DNA from: Candidatus Saccharimonadota bacterium | Lineage (GTDB): Bacteria > Patescibacteriota > Saccharimonadia > Saccharimonadales > OFTM59 | DNA length: 32,750 bases | Assembly: GCA_029260855.1 (NCBI GenBank) | Contig: JAJDCK010000015.1 | Location: forward strand, 1-32,750 | Reading direction: 5' to 3' | Shown: positions 25,836 to 32,401 of the stretch, piece after piece | Layout of the letters: each line of letters starts with the position of its first letter | Numbering within the stretch: the stretch's first letter is position 1 | Position numbers and translations under genes: made by a program | The notes under the pieces: model-generated | The model's database searches: none | Seen by the model: the letters and a program-made list of their open reading frames with translations, nothing else | Told to the model about the DNA's origin: nothing

Positions 25836-26900
25836 CTATTTTGTGTCTTTGAGGCTCAAAGCTATCTTTCGCGCCTCGGTGTCTATATCTATGACTTTGA
25901 ATTTTTTCTTTTCGTTAAGCTGGAATATTTTCTCTGGGTCAACACTATCGTCATCACTCATCTCTGAGACATGAACCAAAGCCTCTACTGATGGGCTTAG
26001 TTGTACGAAAGCCCCAAACGGAGTAATGCGCGTGACCTTGCCTTCTACCGATTCACCTTTTTTGAACGCTTTTACTTCGTTCAGCCAAGGATCTTCCATC
26101 ATCTGCTTAAGACTCAACGACAGACGGTCCTTGTCAATTGCTATGATCTTAGCTTTAACGGTATCTCCAGTCTTGACGTAATCACGGGGGTTCTCAACCC
26201 GCTCCCAAGATATCTCCGAGATGTGTATAAGACCTTCAATCCCATCCACGTTCACAAAGGCACCGAAATCAATTACGCCCGTTATTATGCCCTCTACCTC
26301 ATCGCCAGCCTTAAGCTTAGAGAAGCGAGCCTGCATATCATCTCTAACCGCCTCTTTTTCGGAAAAGATCAATTTATTATCCTTACGACTGATGTCCAGA
26401 ATACGTACCCTGATAGATTGATTAATTAACTGATTGAGTTTTTGCAGGATTTCATCTTTGTCTGCCCCTGATACTCTCGGGTAATGTCCAGCGGCTAACT
26501 GTGAGACGGGCAAGAAGCCACGGATACCTTCTAGTTCAACGAGCATACCGCCCCTGTTGGCATCATAAGGTACGATTTCAATTATATCCTGTGCCTCAAA
26601 TATATGTTGTAGCTCGTCCCAACCTCTGTCTTTGGCGGCACGGCGCATACTTAGGAGCGAGTGTCCTTCGTCTAGTTCTGGGTCAACCACACTCGTAACC
26701 ACCTCTTGACCTTCTTCTAGGGTCTGGCCGTGACCGATTTCACGGCGCATAACTACACCAACACCGTTTGCCCCTAGGTCAATCCAGACTTCGTGCTTTC
26801 GCACCGAAGATACAACCCCTTCAACAACGTCACCCTGTTTTAACTGTTTTATATCACTGGACGCTAGCAAGTCGTCCATAGTTACTACTGATTTTGACAT
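25836..26900 (-). CDS. rpsA: Ribosomal protein S1-like protein, four S1 domains
   Basis: This 354-residue RNA-binding protein has four OB-fold S1 repeats: GDVVEGVVSSVRKHEVWIDLG, the degenerate DIIEIVPYDANRGGMLVELEGIRGFLPVSQL, GDEVEGIITGVIDFGAFVNVDGIEGLIHISEIS, and GESVEGKVTRITPFGAFVQLSPSVEALVHVSEMS. The first repeat ends VVMRREIG in place of the usual surface. E. coli S1 has six repeats; four is usual in many Gram-positive and candidate-phyla bacteria. It binds mRNA on the 30S subunit. AAGGAGG precedes the ATG by 12 nt, and a TTTACT/TATAAT promoter lies about 65 nt upstream. infB follows. Confidence 0.92.
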   Translation of the reverse strand: MSKSVVTMDDLLASSDIKQLKQGDVVEGVVSSVRKHEVWIDLGANGVGVVMRREIGHGQTLEEGQEVVTSVVDPELDEGHSLLSMRRAAKDRGWDELQHIFEAQDIIEIVPYDANRGGMLVELEGIRGFLPVSQLAAGHYPRVSGADKDEILQKLNQLINQSIRVRILDISRKDNKLIFSEKEAVRDDMQARFSKLKAGDEVEGIITGVIDFGAFVNVDGIEGLIHISEISWERVENPRDYVKTGDTVKAKIIAIDKDRLSLSLKQMMEDPWLNEVKAFKKGESVEGKVTRITPFGAFVQLSPSVEALVHVSEMSDDDSVDPEKIFQLNEKKKFKVIDIDTEARKIALSLKDTK

Positions 26901-26966
26901 GTTTATGCATGCCTCCTTGTTTCTGCGGCAGCCCGTAGACTGTTTTCTCCGCCAGACTTACCGTAC

Positions 26967-26995
26967 ATTATATCTGTTTCCCATCTTTAAGTAAA
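26967..26995 (-). promoter_or_regulatory. Promoter of the S1-infB transcript
   Basis: TTTACT (-35), a 17-nt spacer and a consensus TATAAT (-10) are present. They leave a leader of about 60 nt that contains AAGGAGG. The promoter is back to back with the ROK gene promoter. Confidence 0.65.
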
Positions 26996-27013
26996 GTGTT
27001 GGGCGCTTGCTGC

Positions 27014-27019
27014 TATACT
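27014..27019 (+). promoter_or_regulatory. -10 box of the ROK gene (leaderless)
   Basis: TATACT plus GGAGCTC precedes the ATG, giving 7-nt spacing. GGAG is too close to the ATG (3 nt) to act as an ordinary ribosome site. Confidence 0.5.
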
Positions 27020-27026
27020 GGAGCTC

Positions 27027-27851
27027 ATGAGCTATTTAGCTGTAGATATCGGGGGTACAAAAACACTAATCGTAGCCTTTTCCGCCGAGGGTAAAATAAA
27101 AGAATCCCGAAAGTTTGAAACCCCTGCTCTTTACGAAACATTTATTGAAGAACTGGCAGCTAACGTTGCTAAATTATCAACAAAGAAATTCATCGGTGGA
27201 GCAGTAGCCGTACCCGGCAGAATCAACCGAGATGAAGGCAAAATCGTTTCACTTGGCAATCTAACCTGGCGCCATGTTTCTATACAAAAAGATATAAGTA
27301 GGATAAGTAGCTGCCCGATAGTTATTGAAAATGACGCTAATTTAGCTGGGCTATCGGAGGCGCGAAACGTACCAAAGTATCGTCGAGTATTATACGTAAC
27401 TATCAGTACAGGAATAGGTGGTGGATACATAATAAATGGGCACATAGATCCCAACACAAAAGATTCTGAAATAGGGCAAGTTCTATTAGAGCACAATGGA
27501 GCACTTAGGAGGTGGGAAGAATTTGCTTCAGGAAGAGCAATAGTTGGGCAATTCGGTAAGCGCGCAAGTGAAATTGACCCAAATGATGGTGGTGCGTGGT
27601 ATACGATCGGGCGTAATATAGCTATCGGCTTAATTGATGCTATCGCGATTTTGGCACCAGAGGTAGTGATTATGGGTGGTGGTGTTGGTGCGCATTTCAA
27701 AAATTTTGAGACCCACTTAATTGAAGCGTTAAAAATATATGAAAATTCACTCATGAAAATACCTCCAATTATCCAGGCTAAGCACCCTGAAGAGGCTGTA
27801 GTATATGGTTGTTTTGAGTTAGCTAAGGAGGAGTATGGAAAAACTACTTAA
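27027..27851 (+). CDS. ROK-family protein (glucokinase-like)
   Basis: The product is 274 residues of the ROK (repressor, ORF, kinase) sugar kinase fold. The phosphate-1 loop is AVDIGGTKT (5-13), the central motif is PIVIENDANLAGLSEA (catalytic Asp), then YVTISTGIGGGYIINGHI, and the adenosine motif EVVIMGGGVG. The family zinc site CGCGxxGC is replaced by LLEHNGALRRWEEFASGRA, so it binds no zinc there; the Glu of GHxxxxxxG is also altered (SEIGQVLLEH). Substrate cannot be told from sequence. No N-terminal helix-turn-helix is present, so it is a kinase-type member. Its 3' end overlaps the next gene by 17 nt. Confidence 0.9.
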   Translation: MSYLAVDIGGTKTLIVAFSAEGKIKESRKFETPALYETFIEELAANVAKLSTKKFIGGAVAVPGRINRDEGKIVSLGNLTWRHVSIQKDISRISSCPIVIENDANLAGLSEARNVPKYRRVLYVTISTGIGGGYIINGHIDPNTKDSEIGQVLLEHNGALRRWEEFASGRAIVGQFGKRASEIDPNDGGAWYTIGRNIAIGLIDAIAILAPEVVIMGGGVGAHFKNFETHLIEALKIYENSLMKIPPIIQAKHPEEAVVYGCFELAKEEYGKTT

Positions 27852-28335
27852 AAAATTATCCGTCGGCTTCCCTGACTTGAAGTTTATTAGAGGTAATCAG
27901 TGCAGGTGGTCTCCTGGCGATCGAACAATCACTTATACCACCGACACCTCGGAAGATTGTGCAAGCTGGGCCCTGTTACACGAGCTTGCACACGCCACCC
28001 TAAACCACACAACTTATAGAATGGATATTGATCTGTTGTTAATGGAGGTTGCGGCCTGGGAGAAAGCCAAACAGCTTGCCAAGAACTATGGTTTCGCTAT
28101 TGACGACGGACACATTCAGGATTGCCTAGACACCTACCGGGATTGGCTGGACCAGCGTAGTACCTGCCCCACCTGCGGAAATAATAGTTTACAGCAAGGC
28201 TCAGAAGAATATCAATGCTTTAACTGCCAGACGCTATGGCGAGTCTCATCATCCCGCTTTTGCCGACCGTACCGTCAAAAAAATCGCAGCAAAAATAAAA
28301 CGTCGCCTGTCTTGCGACAAGCGACGTTTCAGTGA
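27835..28335 (+). CDS. ImmA/IrrE-like zinc metallopeptidase with C-terminal zinc ribbon
   Basis: The product is 166 residues. LLHELAHATLNH gives the HExxH zinc-protease motif, and the downstream Glu in LLMEVAAWEKAKQLA is a likely third ligand, the arrangement of ImmA/IrrE peptidases. A zinc ribbon follows (CPTCG ... CFNCQTLW), then a basic disordered tail. A strong AAGGAGG lies just before the ATG, inside the ROK gene, so the pair is translationally coupled. No helix-turn-helix or phage repressor partner is seen. The last codons form one arm of the terminator hairpin of the convergent gene. Substrate unknown. Confidence 0.8.
   Translation: MEKLLKKLSVGFPDLKFIRGNQCRWSPGDRTITYTTDTSEDCASWALLHELAHATLNHTTYRMDIDLLLMEVAAWEKAKQLAKNYGFAIDDGHIQDCLDTYRDWLDQRSTCPTCGNNSLQQGSEEYQCFNCQTLWRVSSSRFCRPYRQKNRSKNKTSPVLRQATFQ
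28291..28329 (-). terminator. Intrinsic terminator of the KGG gene, embedded in the convergent CDS
   Basis: Minus strand: AAACGTCGC-t-TGTC, loop GCAA, GACA-g-GCGACGTTT, then TTTTATTTTT-like sequence. The stem is 14 pairs including one T·G and has a GNRA loop. The hairpin lies inside the last codons of the metallopeptidase gene. Confidence 0.85.
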
Positions 28336-28348
28336 AGTTAACCGCTAT

Positions 28349-28549
28349 CTAAGCAGATACTTTTTTAGAACGGCGTGAAATACGACCGCCCTTAGCGCCA
28401 GCCAAGCGAGCAAGCTCGCGGTTAGCGAAAAAGCCTCCGGTACGGCCTAATTTGCCGCCCTTAGCACCGATTTTTGCGTAAAAATCGCTACCGTACTTGG
28501 TTTTGTTAGTGTTAGCAGCAGCCTTGCCGCCAGCTTTAGTTCCAGCCAT
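28349..28549 (-). CDS. KGG-motif protein (stress-induced, YciG-like)
   Basis: From the ATG giving MAGTKAGGKAAANTNKTKYG the product is 66 residues, small, basic and Gly/Lys/Ala-rich. It has two KGG units: YAKIGAKGGKLGRTGGF and LARLAGAKGGRISRRSKK, the hallmark of the KGG family (YciG, conidiation protein 10). These are stress-linked, possibly nucleic-acid-binding; the biochemical role is unsettled. The track start upstream begins at TTG and is not used: AAGGAGG stands 9 nt before the chosen ATG. A promoter and terminator-like leader precede it. Confidence 0.9.
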   Translation of the reverse strand: MAGTKAGGKAAANTNKTKYGSDFYAKIGAKGGKLGRTGGFFANRELARLAGAKGGRISRRSKKVSA

Positions 28550-28593
28550 TTTGTGAGGCCTCCTTAATTTACTAGTCTCTCTAGGAAACAAAA

Positions 28594-28680
28594 AGGGTCT
28601 TCCGTCCCAGATACTGGAACAGAAAACCCTCTGCTTCTTTCGAATATGCTTATGATACCACTCTATGCTGCTAATGTCAA
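28594..28680 (-). promoter_or_regulatory. Promoter and terminator-like leader of the KGG gene
   Basis: TTGACA (28680-28675), a 17-nt spacer and TATCAT (28657-28652) form the best promoter in the window. About 15-20 nt after the expected start, the transcript reads AGGGTTTTCTGTTCC, loop, GGGACGGAAGACCCT, TTTTTGTTT (28630-28587): a mismatched hairpin followed by T residues. An intrinsic terminator between promoter and gene suggests attenuation or a small RNA; no known riboswitch consensus is recognised. Confidence 0.65.
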
Positions 28681-28730
28681 TAAAAAATACTCCGGCCTTT
28701 GGGCGAGCTATAGGCCTTTACGACTTTGAG

Positions 28731-28934
28731 CTAAAGACCCAAGGCTTCAAAGGTTCGGTGAACCAGTAGCGCTGGCCATGCAATAGCTTTTAGGATTGCT
28801 AGTATAAAGCCCCAGAGCCCCTCCGACTGCTGGACGAAGTAGACAAGCGCACCCATCCAGGCCATAAAAAGCACAAACCCCATCGACCCATCTTCCTTAA
28901 CAACCTTGATAAAATTCCTCTCACTTTTAGCCAT
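28731..28934 (-). CDS. Small membrane protein, hypothetical
   Basis: The true gene is the last 67 codons of the track ORF, starting at the ATG giving MAKSERNFIKVVKEDGSMGF, 6-7 nt after AAAGGAGG. It has two hydrophobic segments: FVLFMAWMGALVYFVQQ and LWGFILAILKAIAWPALLVHRTF. It is probably a two-helix inner-membrane protein with a short basic N-terminus. The upstream part of the track ORF is antisense to the next gene. No family is recognised. Confidence 0.75.
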   Translation of the reverse strand: MAKSERNFIKVVKEDGSMGFVLFMAWMGALVYFVQQSEGLWGFILAILKAIAWPALLVHRTFEALGL

Positions 28935-29013
28935 ACTTCCTCCTTTTTCTAAATCATACTCTCCGTTCGTAATCCAGCCAACCACTGGAAATATCTTTTT
29001 CTTTCTCAGGGCG

Positions 29014-29019
29014 TATAAT
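29014..29019 (+). promoter_or_regulatory. -10 box of the nucleotidyltransferase-like gene (leaderless)
   Basis: Consensus TATAAT is followed by TTACTT and the ATG (6 nt). It fixes the start at MTREEI, not the longer track start. Confidence 0.6.
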
Positions 29020-29025
29020 TTACTT

Positions 29026-29436
29026 ATGACAAGGGAAGAAATTGTACGCAAAGTTAAAGAGTTGAACTTTTCAAAAGGCTCATATATTGTATTTGGCAGC
29101 TGCCCTCTTGCAGCTGTCGGTATAAGAGAAGCTAACGATATAGACTTACTAGTGTCAGAAGAACTTTTTGAAAAGCTTAAAGAGACTGGTTGGAAAGAAC
29201 GGGTCAAGAGTACACACGACAATCCGTTAGTATTTGATGTCTTTGAAGCACACAGCAACTGGAATTTCAGCCCTTACAGCCCAACACTCACACACTTACT
29301 TTCAAGCGCGATGATAATTGATAGCGTTCCTTTCGCTTCCTTAGAAGAAGTCCGTAAATGGAAAGCCGCCTCCGGCGGCCCTAAACACCTAACTGACGTA
29401 AAGCTCATTGATACCTATCTCCAGAACAACCACTAA
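29026..29436 (+). CDS. Nucleotidyltransferase-fold protein
   Basis: The product is 136 residues from the ATG after a TATAAT. MTREEIVRKVKELNFSKGSYIVFGSCPLAAVGIREANDIDLLVSEELFEKL shows the GS ... DxD motif (FGS, DIDLLV) of the MNT/Pol-beta nucleotidyltransferase fold. The spacing between GS and the aspartates is normal. The C-terminal part includes FASLEEVRKWKAASGGPKHLTDVKLIDTYL, as in AbiEii-type and DUF-type members where the KxxxxRxKDxxDI helix closes the fold. No partner HEPN or toxin gene is adjacent. It may modify RNA or proteins; the substrate is unknown. It is 60 bp ahead of the OLD-family gene. Confidence 0.8.
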   Translation: MTREEIVRKVKELNFSKGSYIVFGSCPLAAVGIREANDIDLLVSEELFEKLKETGWKERVKSTHDNPLVFDVFEAHSNWNFSPYSPTLTHLLSSAMIIDSVPFASLEEVRKWKAASGGPKHLTDVKLIDTYLQNNH

Positions 29437-29462
29437 CAATATCTGTTTTCTCACCCCAAGCG

Positions 29463-29468
29463 TATAAT
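29463..29468 (+). promoter_or_regulatory. -10 box of the OLD-family gene
   Basis: TATAAT lies such that transcription should begin near 29475, at AAAAGGAG. The transcript would open with a Shine-Dalgarno, then a small CCAC-gcaa-GTGG hairpin before the possible starts GTG 29498, ATG 29510 or ATG 29513. Confidence 0.5.
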
Positions 29469-29497
29469 TATGACAAAAGGAGTACCCTGCCACGCAA

Positions 29498-31201
29498 GTG
29501 GTAAACACTATGATGAAAATATCAAAAATAGTTATAGATAATTTTCGTTCTATAGAACACGCCGAAATCAACTTCAGCGAGTTTAACATTTTGGTAGGTC
29601 AAAACAATCACGGAAAGACAAATACTCTAGAGGCTATTGAATGGTTTTATTTAGGGGTTGGCTCCTACGAAAATATAGCGCGCAAAAGCGGATCATCTAG
29701 TGATCAAATATTGGTAGAAGTTACTTTTACTGATGCTCAAGGTGGTATCGAAAAAATGAAGAATGAAAAGAATAAAGCTACAATCAGCAAGAAAATTGGA
29801 GAATCTGAGGAAGTAATTATTAGGCGAATTATTGATCCTCATGAAACGAAAACTAGTAAGAGATTAATTTATAACCACTCAAAGAAAGAGTATGAAGACC
29901 ATGGTACAGGTTTTGATCGAGCGCTTAATGATCTATTGCCTACATTGGAATTTGTAAAAACCGAGACAACTAGTAAGGATGTGATCAAGTATGGACGTAC
30001 TACACAAATAGGAAAAATGCTCGGGCAGGTGGTGAATGAAATACTGGCAGGTGGTGATGTGCGTTACCAAAAATTTCTTGATGATTTTATTGAATTGTTC
30101 CAAACATCCGATTCTGCTGTTTCAATAAAACTGAAAGAAATATCAGAAAAAGTTAAAGGCTACATCATTAAGCAGTTTCCAGATTGTAAGGAAGTAATTT
30201 TTGATGTAAAAAGTCCAGAATTTAGTGATTTATTAAAAAACTTTAATGCCTCAATAGATGATGGAACTTTAACTGAGGCTTCTGAAAAAGGTGACGGCAT
30301 GCAGAGGGCATTAATGCTCGCTATAATTCAAACATATGCTGACTACAGAAGAGAGAATGAAAGTATTAAAAACTTTGTTTTTTTGATTGATGAAGCTGAA
30401 CTTCACCTACATCCTACAGCTCAGAGAAGTCTAAAGAGTGCGCTTGTTGAGCTTGCTGAAGACGGAGACCAAATTTTAATAACAACGCACTCCTCCGTAC
30501 TAATAAGCGATGACTTAGATAACACAAGTATCAAACAAAAAATTTTTAAGATTGAAAAAAATAACCATGTTTCTGAAATTACAGAACAAAAAAAATCAGA
30601 TAAGCAAGATATAGTTTACGATTTATTAGGTGGAAGTCCGGCAGACTTACTTATGCCAAGAAATTTTTTGATTGTTGAAGGTGAGTCAGAGTATCGTTTC
30701 TTAAAATTGATAATAGATAGGTTTTACATATCTAAACCGGAGATTAAAATTATAAAGGCTTTCGGAGATATTGATCAAGCTGGCAAAGCTATAGGCGCGA
30801 TTGAAAAGGTCTTTACGCCCATAAGCGAAAGTTTATATGCCGACAAATGCATAATTATGATGGATGCTCTTGCAAATTCTAGTATGCAAACTTCCTTTAA
30901 TGAATTTAAAGTCAGATTTCAAGATAGTTTAAATCCAAATGAACAAGTATTCTTTTTACCTGTAAATTCTATTGAGCAATACTACCCTATTGCGAAAACA
31001 GAACAGATATTACCCGAAAATAATCATTTACATGTTCCAAAGTGGAAACGTAATGAATCAGAGGTTAAATCTATGGAGGGACATCAAAAGATTAAACTTG
31101 CTAGATCTGTCGGTACTTATATAGAACCAAGCCAATTTGAGCAAGAAATGCAGGAAATTAAGAACGCTTTAGAGGCTTGTTGGGATAAATCTTTTCAATA
31201 G
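29498..31201 (+). CDS. OLD-family ATPase/TOPRIM nuclease
   Basis: The product is 567 residues. The ABC-type ATPase half has MKISKIVIDNFRSIEHAEINFSEFN, Walker A GQNNHGKTN (about 35), the signature-like region EKGDGMQRALMLAIIQ, Walker B FLIDEAELHLHP (about 294) and the H-loop TTHSS. The TOPRIM half starts near residue 390 with NFLIVEGESEYRFLKLI, as in OLD nucleases; the usual DxD is reduced to MMDALAN. OLD proteins include anti-phage nucleases (GajA, P2 Old). No GajB-like helicase follows, so a lone, class 1-like protein is likely. Start: GTG at 29498 has AGGAG 14 nt upstream; MKISK (29513) fits the family best. Visibly more A+T-rich than neighbours, suggesting transfer. Confidence 0.9.
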   Translation: MVNTMMKISKIVIDNFRSIEHAEINFSEFNILVGQNNHGKTNTLEAIEWFYLGVGSYENIARKSGSSSDQILVEVTFTDAQGGIEKMKNEKNKATISKKIGESEEVIIRRIIDPHETKTSKRLIYNHSKKEYEDHGTGFDRALNDLLPTLEFVKTETTSKDVIKYGRTTQIGKMLGQVVNEILAGGDVRYQKFLDDFIELFQTSDSAVSIKLKEISEKVKGYIIKQFPDCKEVIFDVKSPEFSDLLKNFNASIDDGTLTEASEKGDGMQRALMLAIIQTYADYRRENESIKNFVFLIDEAELHLHPTAQRSLKSALVELAEDGDQILITTHSSVLISDDLDNTSIKQKIFKIEKNNHVSEITEQKKSDKQDIVYDLLGGSPADLLMPRNFLIVEGESEYRFLKLIIDRFYISKPEIKIIKAFGDIDQAGKAIGAIEKVFTPISESLYADKCIIMMDALANSSMQTSFNEFKVRFQDSLNPNEQVFFLPVNSIEQYYPIAKTEQILPENNHLHVPKWKRNESEVKSMEGHQKIKLARSVGTYIEPSQFEQEMQEIKNALEACWDKSFQ

Positions 31202-31280
31202 ATTTATATATTTTGAATTAATATAAACGTTAGGGATACGTAAAACTTCGCGGGATTAATCCCCTCTGAAAAACTGATGC

Positions 31281-31394
31281 GCTCTCTCAGTAGCTGACCG
31301 AGTCAGTGCCGAAAGCCCATCCCCGTTCGGTTCCAAAATAAAGAACGGGGGCGCTTGCGTTCTTGAGGCACGGTCAGGTGCTGGTTGAGAGAGC
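31281..31394. ncRNA. Candidate structured RNA or palindromic element, unrecognised
   Basis: Four nested pairings close on one axis: GCTCTCTCA/TGAGAGAGC (9 bp), CTGACC/GGTCAG (6 bp), GTGCC/GGCAC (5 bp) and CCCCGTTC/GAACGGGG (8 bp), separated by internal loops. The result is a long rod with bulges. I do not match it to a known family, and the transcribed strand is unknown. It could instead be a non-autonomous palindromic element. Confidence 0.45.
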
Positions 31395-31428
31395 AATAAT
31401 GTTTTTCAGCCGGGGTGGCACCTTTTTG

Positions 31429-31460
31429 CCTACTTTTTCTTGCTAATGAGAAAAAGTAGG
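31429..31460. repeat. Perfect 12-bp inverted repeat
   Basis: CCTACTTTTTCT-tgctaatg-AGAAAAAGTAGG is a perfect stem with an 8-nt loop. It lies between the rod-like element and the terminator of the 147-aa gene. The T-run is inside the stem and does not follow it, so it is not a standard terminator. Confidence 0.7.
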
Positions 31461-31504
31461 TCGTCCGGCGGCCGAAAAGCCGCATTAATCTGTTTCTTTT
31501 CAAA

Positions 31505-31530
31505 AGAAAAACCAGCCTTTTAGACTGGTT
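31505..31530 (-). terminator. Terminator of the 147-aa hypothetical gene
   Basis: Minus strand: AACCAG-tctaaaagg-CTGGTT followed by TTTCTTTT, starting about 20 nt past the stop codon. Confidence 0.8.
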
Positions 31531-31551
31531 CTCTATAACTCTTATCTTCGA

Positions 31552-31995
31552 TTATTTGCCATCTGGCTGGGCAACATCTATGTGGACACCTGCGGCTTCA
31601 GCGTCTTGACGAGCAGTTTCAATATATTCATTTAAGTGCTCCTCTTTGTGCCGCGCACCGTAAGCAACCACTCCTTCGAGTCTATTTCGGTTGTCCTCCG
31701 CTAATGTAGAATCCGGATCAATTTTCATAACTCGATCTTCACGTTCTTTAAGTTCATCAGCAATTGTTTGCGGCATCATATGCAATACTCGGTCAATCGC
31801 CTCTATGTCAGCCTCGCGAGCGCCTCCCTGCTGTTGATCAGATTTAAGTCTAAGCAGGTATTCATACGCTGGTCTTGCCTCTTCAACCCAAGCCGAAGAT
31901 TCTTTATTCACATCCACAGCCATGCCCAACCTCTTATGGCGCCTGGATATGTCTCTGGCTGTTTCTTTTTCTTCCGGGCTTAATCCTTCTGACAT
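31552..31995 (-). CDS. Charged helical hypothetical protein
   Basis: The product is 147 residues and soluble, with alternating charged helices: MSEGLSPEEKETARDISRRHKRLGMAVDVNKESSAWVEEARPAYEYLLRLK, then ADIEAIDRVLHMMPQTIADELKEREDRVMKIDPDSTLAEDNRNRLEGVVAYGARHKEEHLNEYIETARQDAEAAG. No signal, membrane segment or cysteines are present. AAGGA lies about 10 nt before the ATG and a good terminator follows. Family unknown. It lies downstream of the rRNA operon on the same strand but behind that operon's terminator. Confidence 0.8.
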   Translation of the reverse strand: MSEGLSPEEKETARDISRRHKRLGMAVDVNKESSAWVEEARPAYEYLLRLKSDQQQGGAREADIEAIDRVLHMMPQTIADELKEREDRVMKIDPDSTLAEDNRNRLEGVVAYGARHKEEHLNEYIETARQDAEAAGVHIDVAQPDGK

Positions 31996-32130
31996 TTTTG
32001 TTTTCCTTTTCTGCTTAGCTTTTGTTTTTGAAGCTATGAATTCTATATTAGCAAATTTTTGTCATTTTGTCAATATATTGTCTGTTCTTATCCCTGATAA
32101 TAACCTTTGTATGCATTCAGAAAGATAAGT

Positions 32131-32163
32131 GCAGAAAATTAGAATTTAGTTCTAATTTTCTGC
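32131..32163. repeat. Perfect 14-bp hairpin downstream of rRNA operon
   Basis: GCAGAAAATTAGAA-tttag-TTCTAATTTTCTGC forms a perfect 14-bp stem. It lies between the 5S terminator and the 147-aa gene. No T-run follows on either strand, so it may be a factor-binding site or back-up terminator. Confidence 0.6.
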
Positions 32164-32219
32164 TTCCATTTTCAGGAAAGAGCAGCCGAAGCGGACGGTT
32201 TATCCGGCCGCGCCGCGCG

Positions 32220-32247
32220 ATGAGAGAACCTATCCCGGTTCTCTCAT
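32220..32247. repeat. ATGAGAGAACC hairpin after the rRNA terminator
   Basis: ATGAGAGAACC-tatccc-GGTTCTCTCAT is a perfect 11-bp stem. The same arm sequence recurs right after the 23S end, and the two can pair with each other across the 5S gene. Confidence 0.6.
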
Positions 32248-32251
32248 AAGC

Positions 32252-32278
32252 AAAAAGCCTCCGGTTAAGGAGGCTTTT
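32252..32278 (-). terminator. Terminator of the rRNA operon
   Basis: Minus strand: AAAAGCCTCC-ttaacc-GGAGGCTTTTT, a 10-bp stem ending in T residues, about 8 nt past the 5S 3' end. Confidence 0.88.
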
Positions 32279-32285
32279 GTGCATA

Positions 32286-32401
32286 ATTCGGCACCGTGCT
32301 ATTTTCCCAGGGGTGAACCCCAAGTATTGTAACCGCAGCGAGGCTTAACTTCTGTGTTCGGAATGGTAACAGGTGTTTCCCTCGCGCCATGGGCACCGAC
32401 C
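32286..32401 (-). rRNA. rrf: 5S ribosomal RNA
   Basis: Read on the minus strand the sequence begins GGTCGGTGCCCATGGCGCGA. It contains the conserved CATTCCGAACACAGAAGTTAAG and ends near GCACGGTGCCGAATT. The ends pair as TCGGTGCC/GGTGCCGA, with two wobbles, to form helix I. Length is about 116 nt; the ends are estimated from this helix. Confidence 0.96.

Larger units (their letters stand above)
31202..31551. other. Non-coding region dense in inverted repeats
   Basis: No gene is supported in this 350-bp gap. It holds GGGATTAATCCC (31252-31263), a nested 114-nt stem structure, a perfect 12-bp hairpin, a TTTCTTTT-c-AAAAGAAA palindrome and the terminator of the convergent gene. The 66-aa minus ORF overlaps all these and is basic and low-quality. 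Confidence 0.65.

Noticed and set aside
29470-29541. 23-codon leader ORF (MTKGVPCHASGKHY...) before the OLD gene
   Set aside because: Its ATG is 1 nt after the TATAAT box, upstream of the expected transcription start, so it would not be in the mRNA.
31303-31503. 66-aa minus-strand ORF in the repeat-rich gap
   Set aside because: It runs across several inverted repeats, is highly basic, and has no ribosome site. The reading frame is best explained by the repeat structure.
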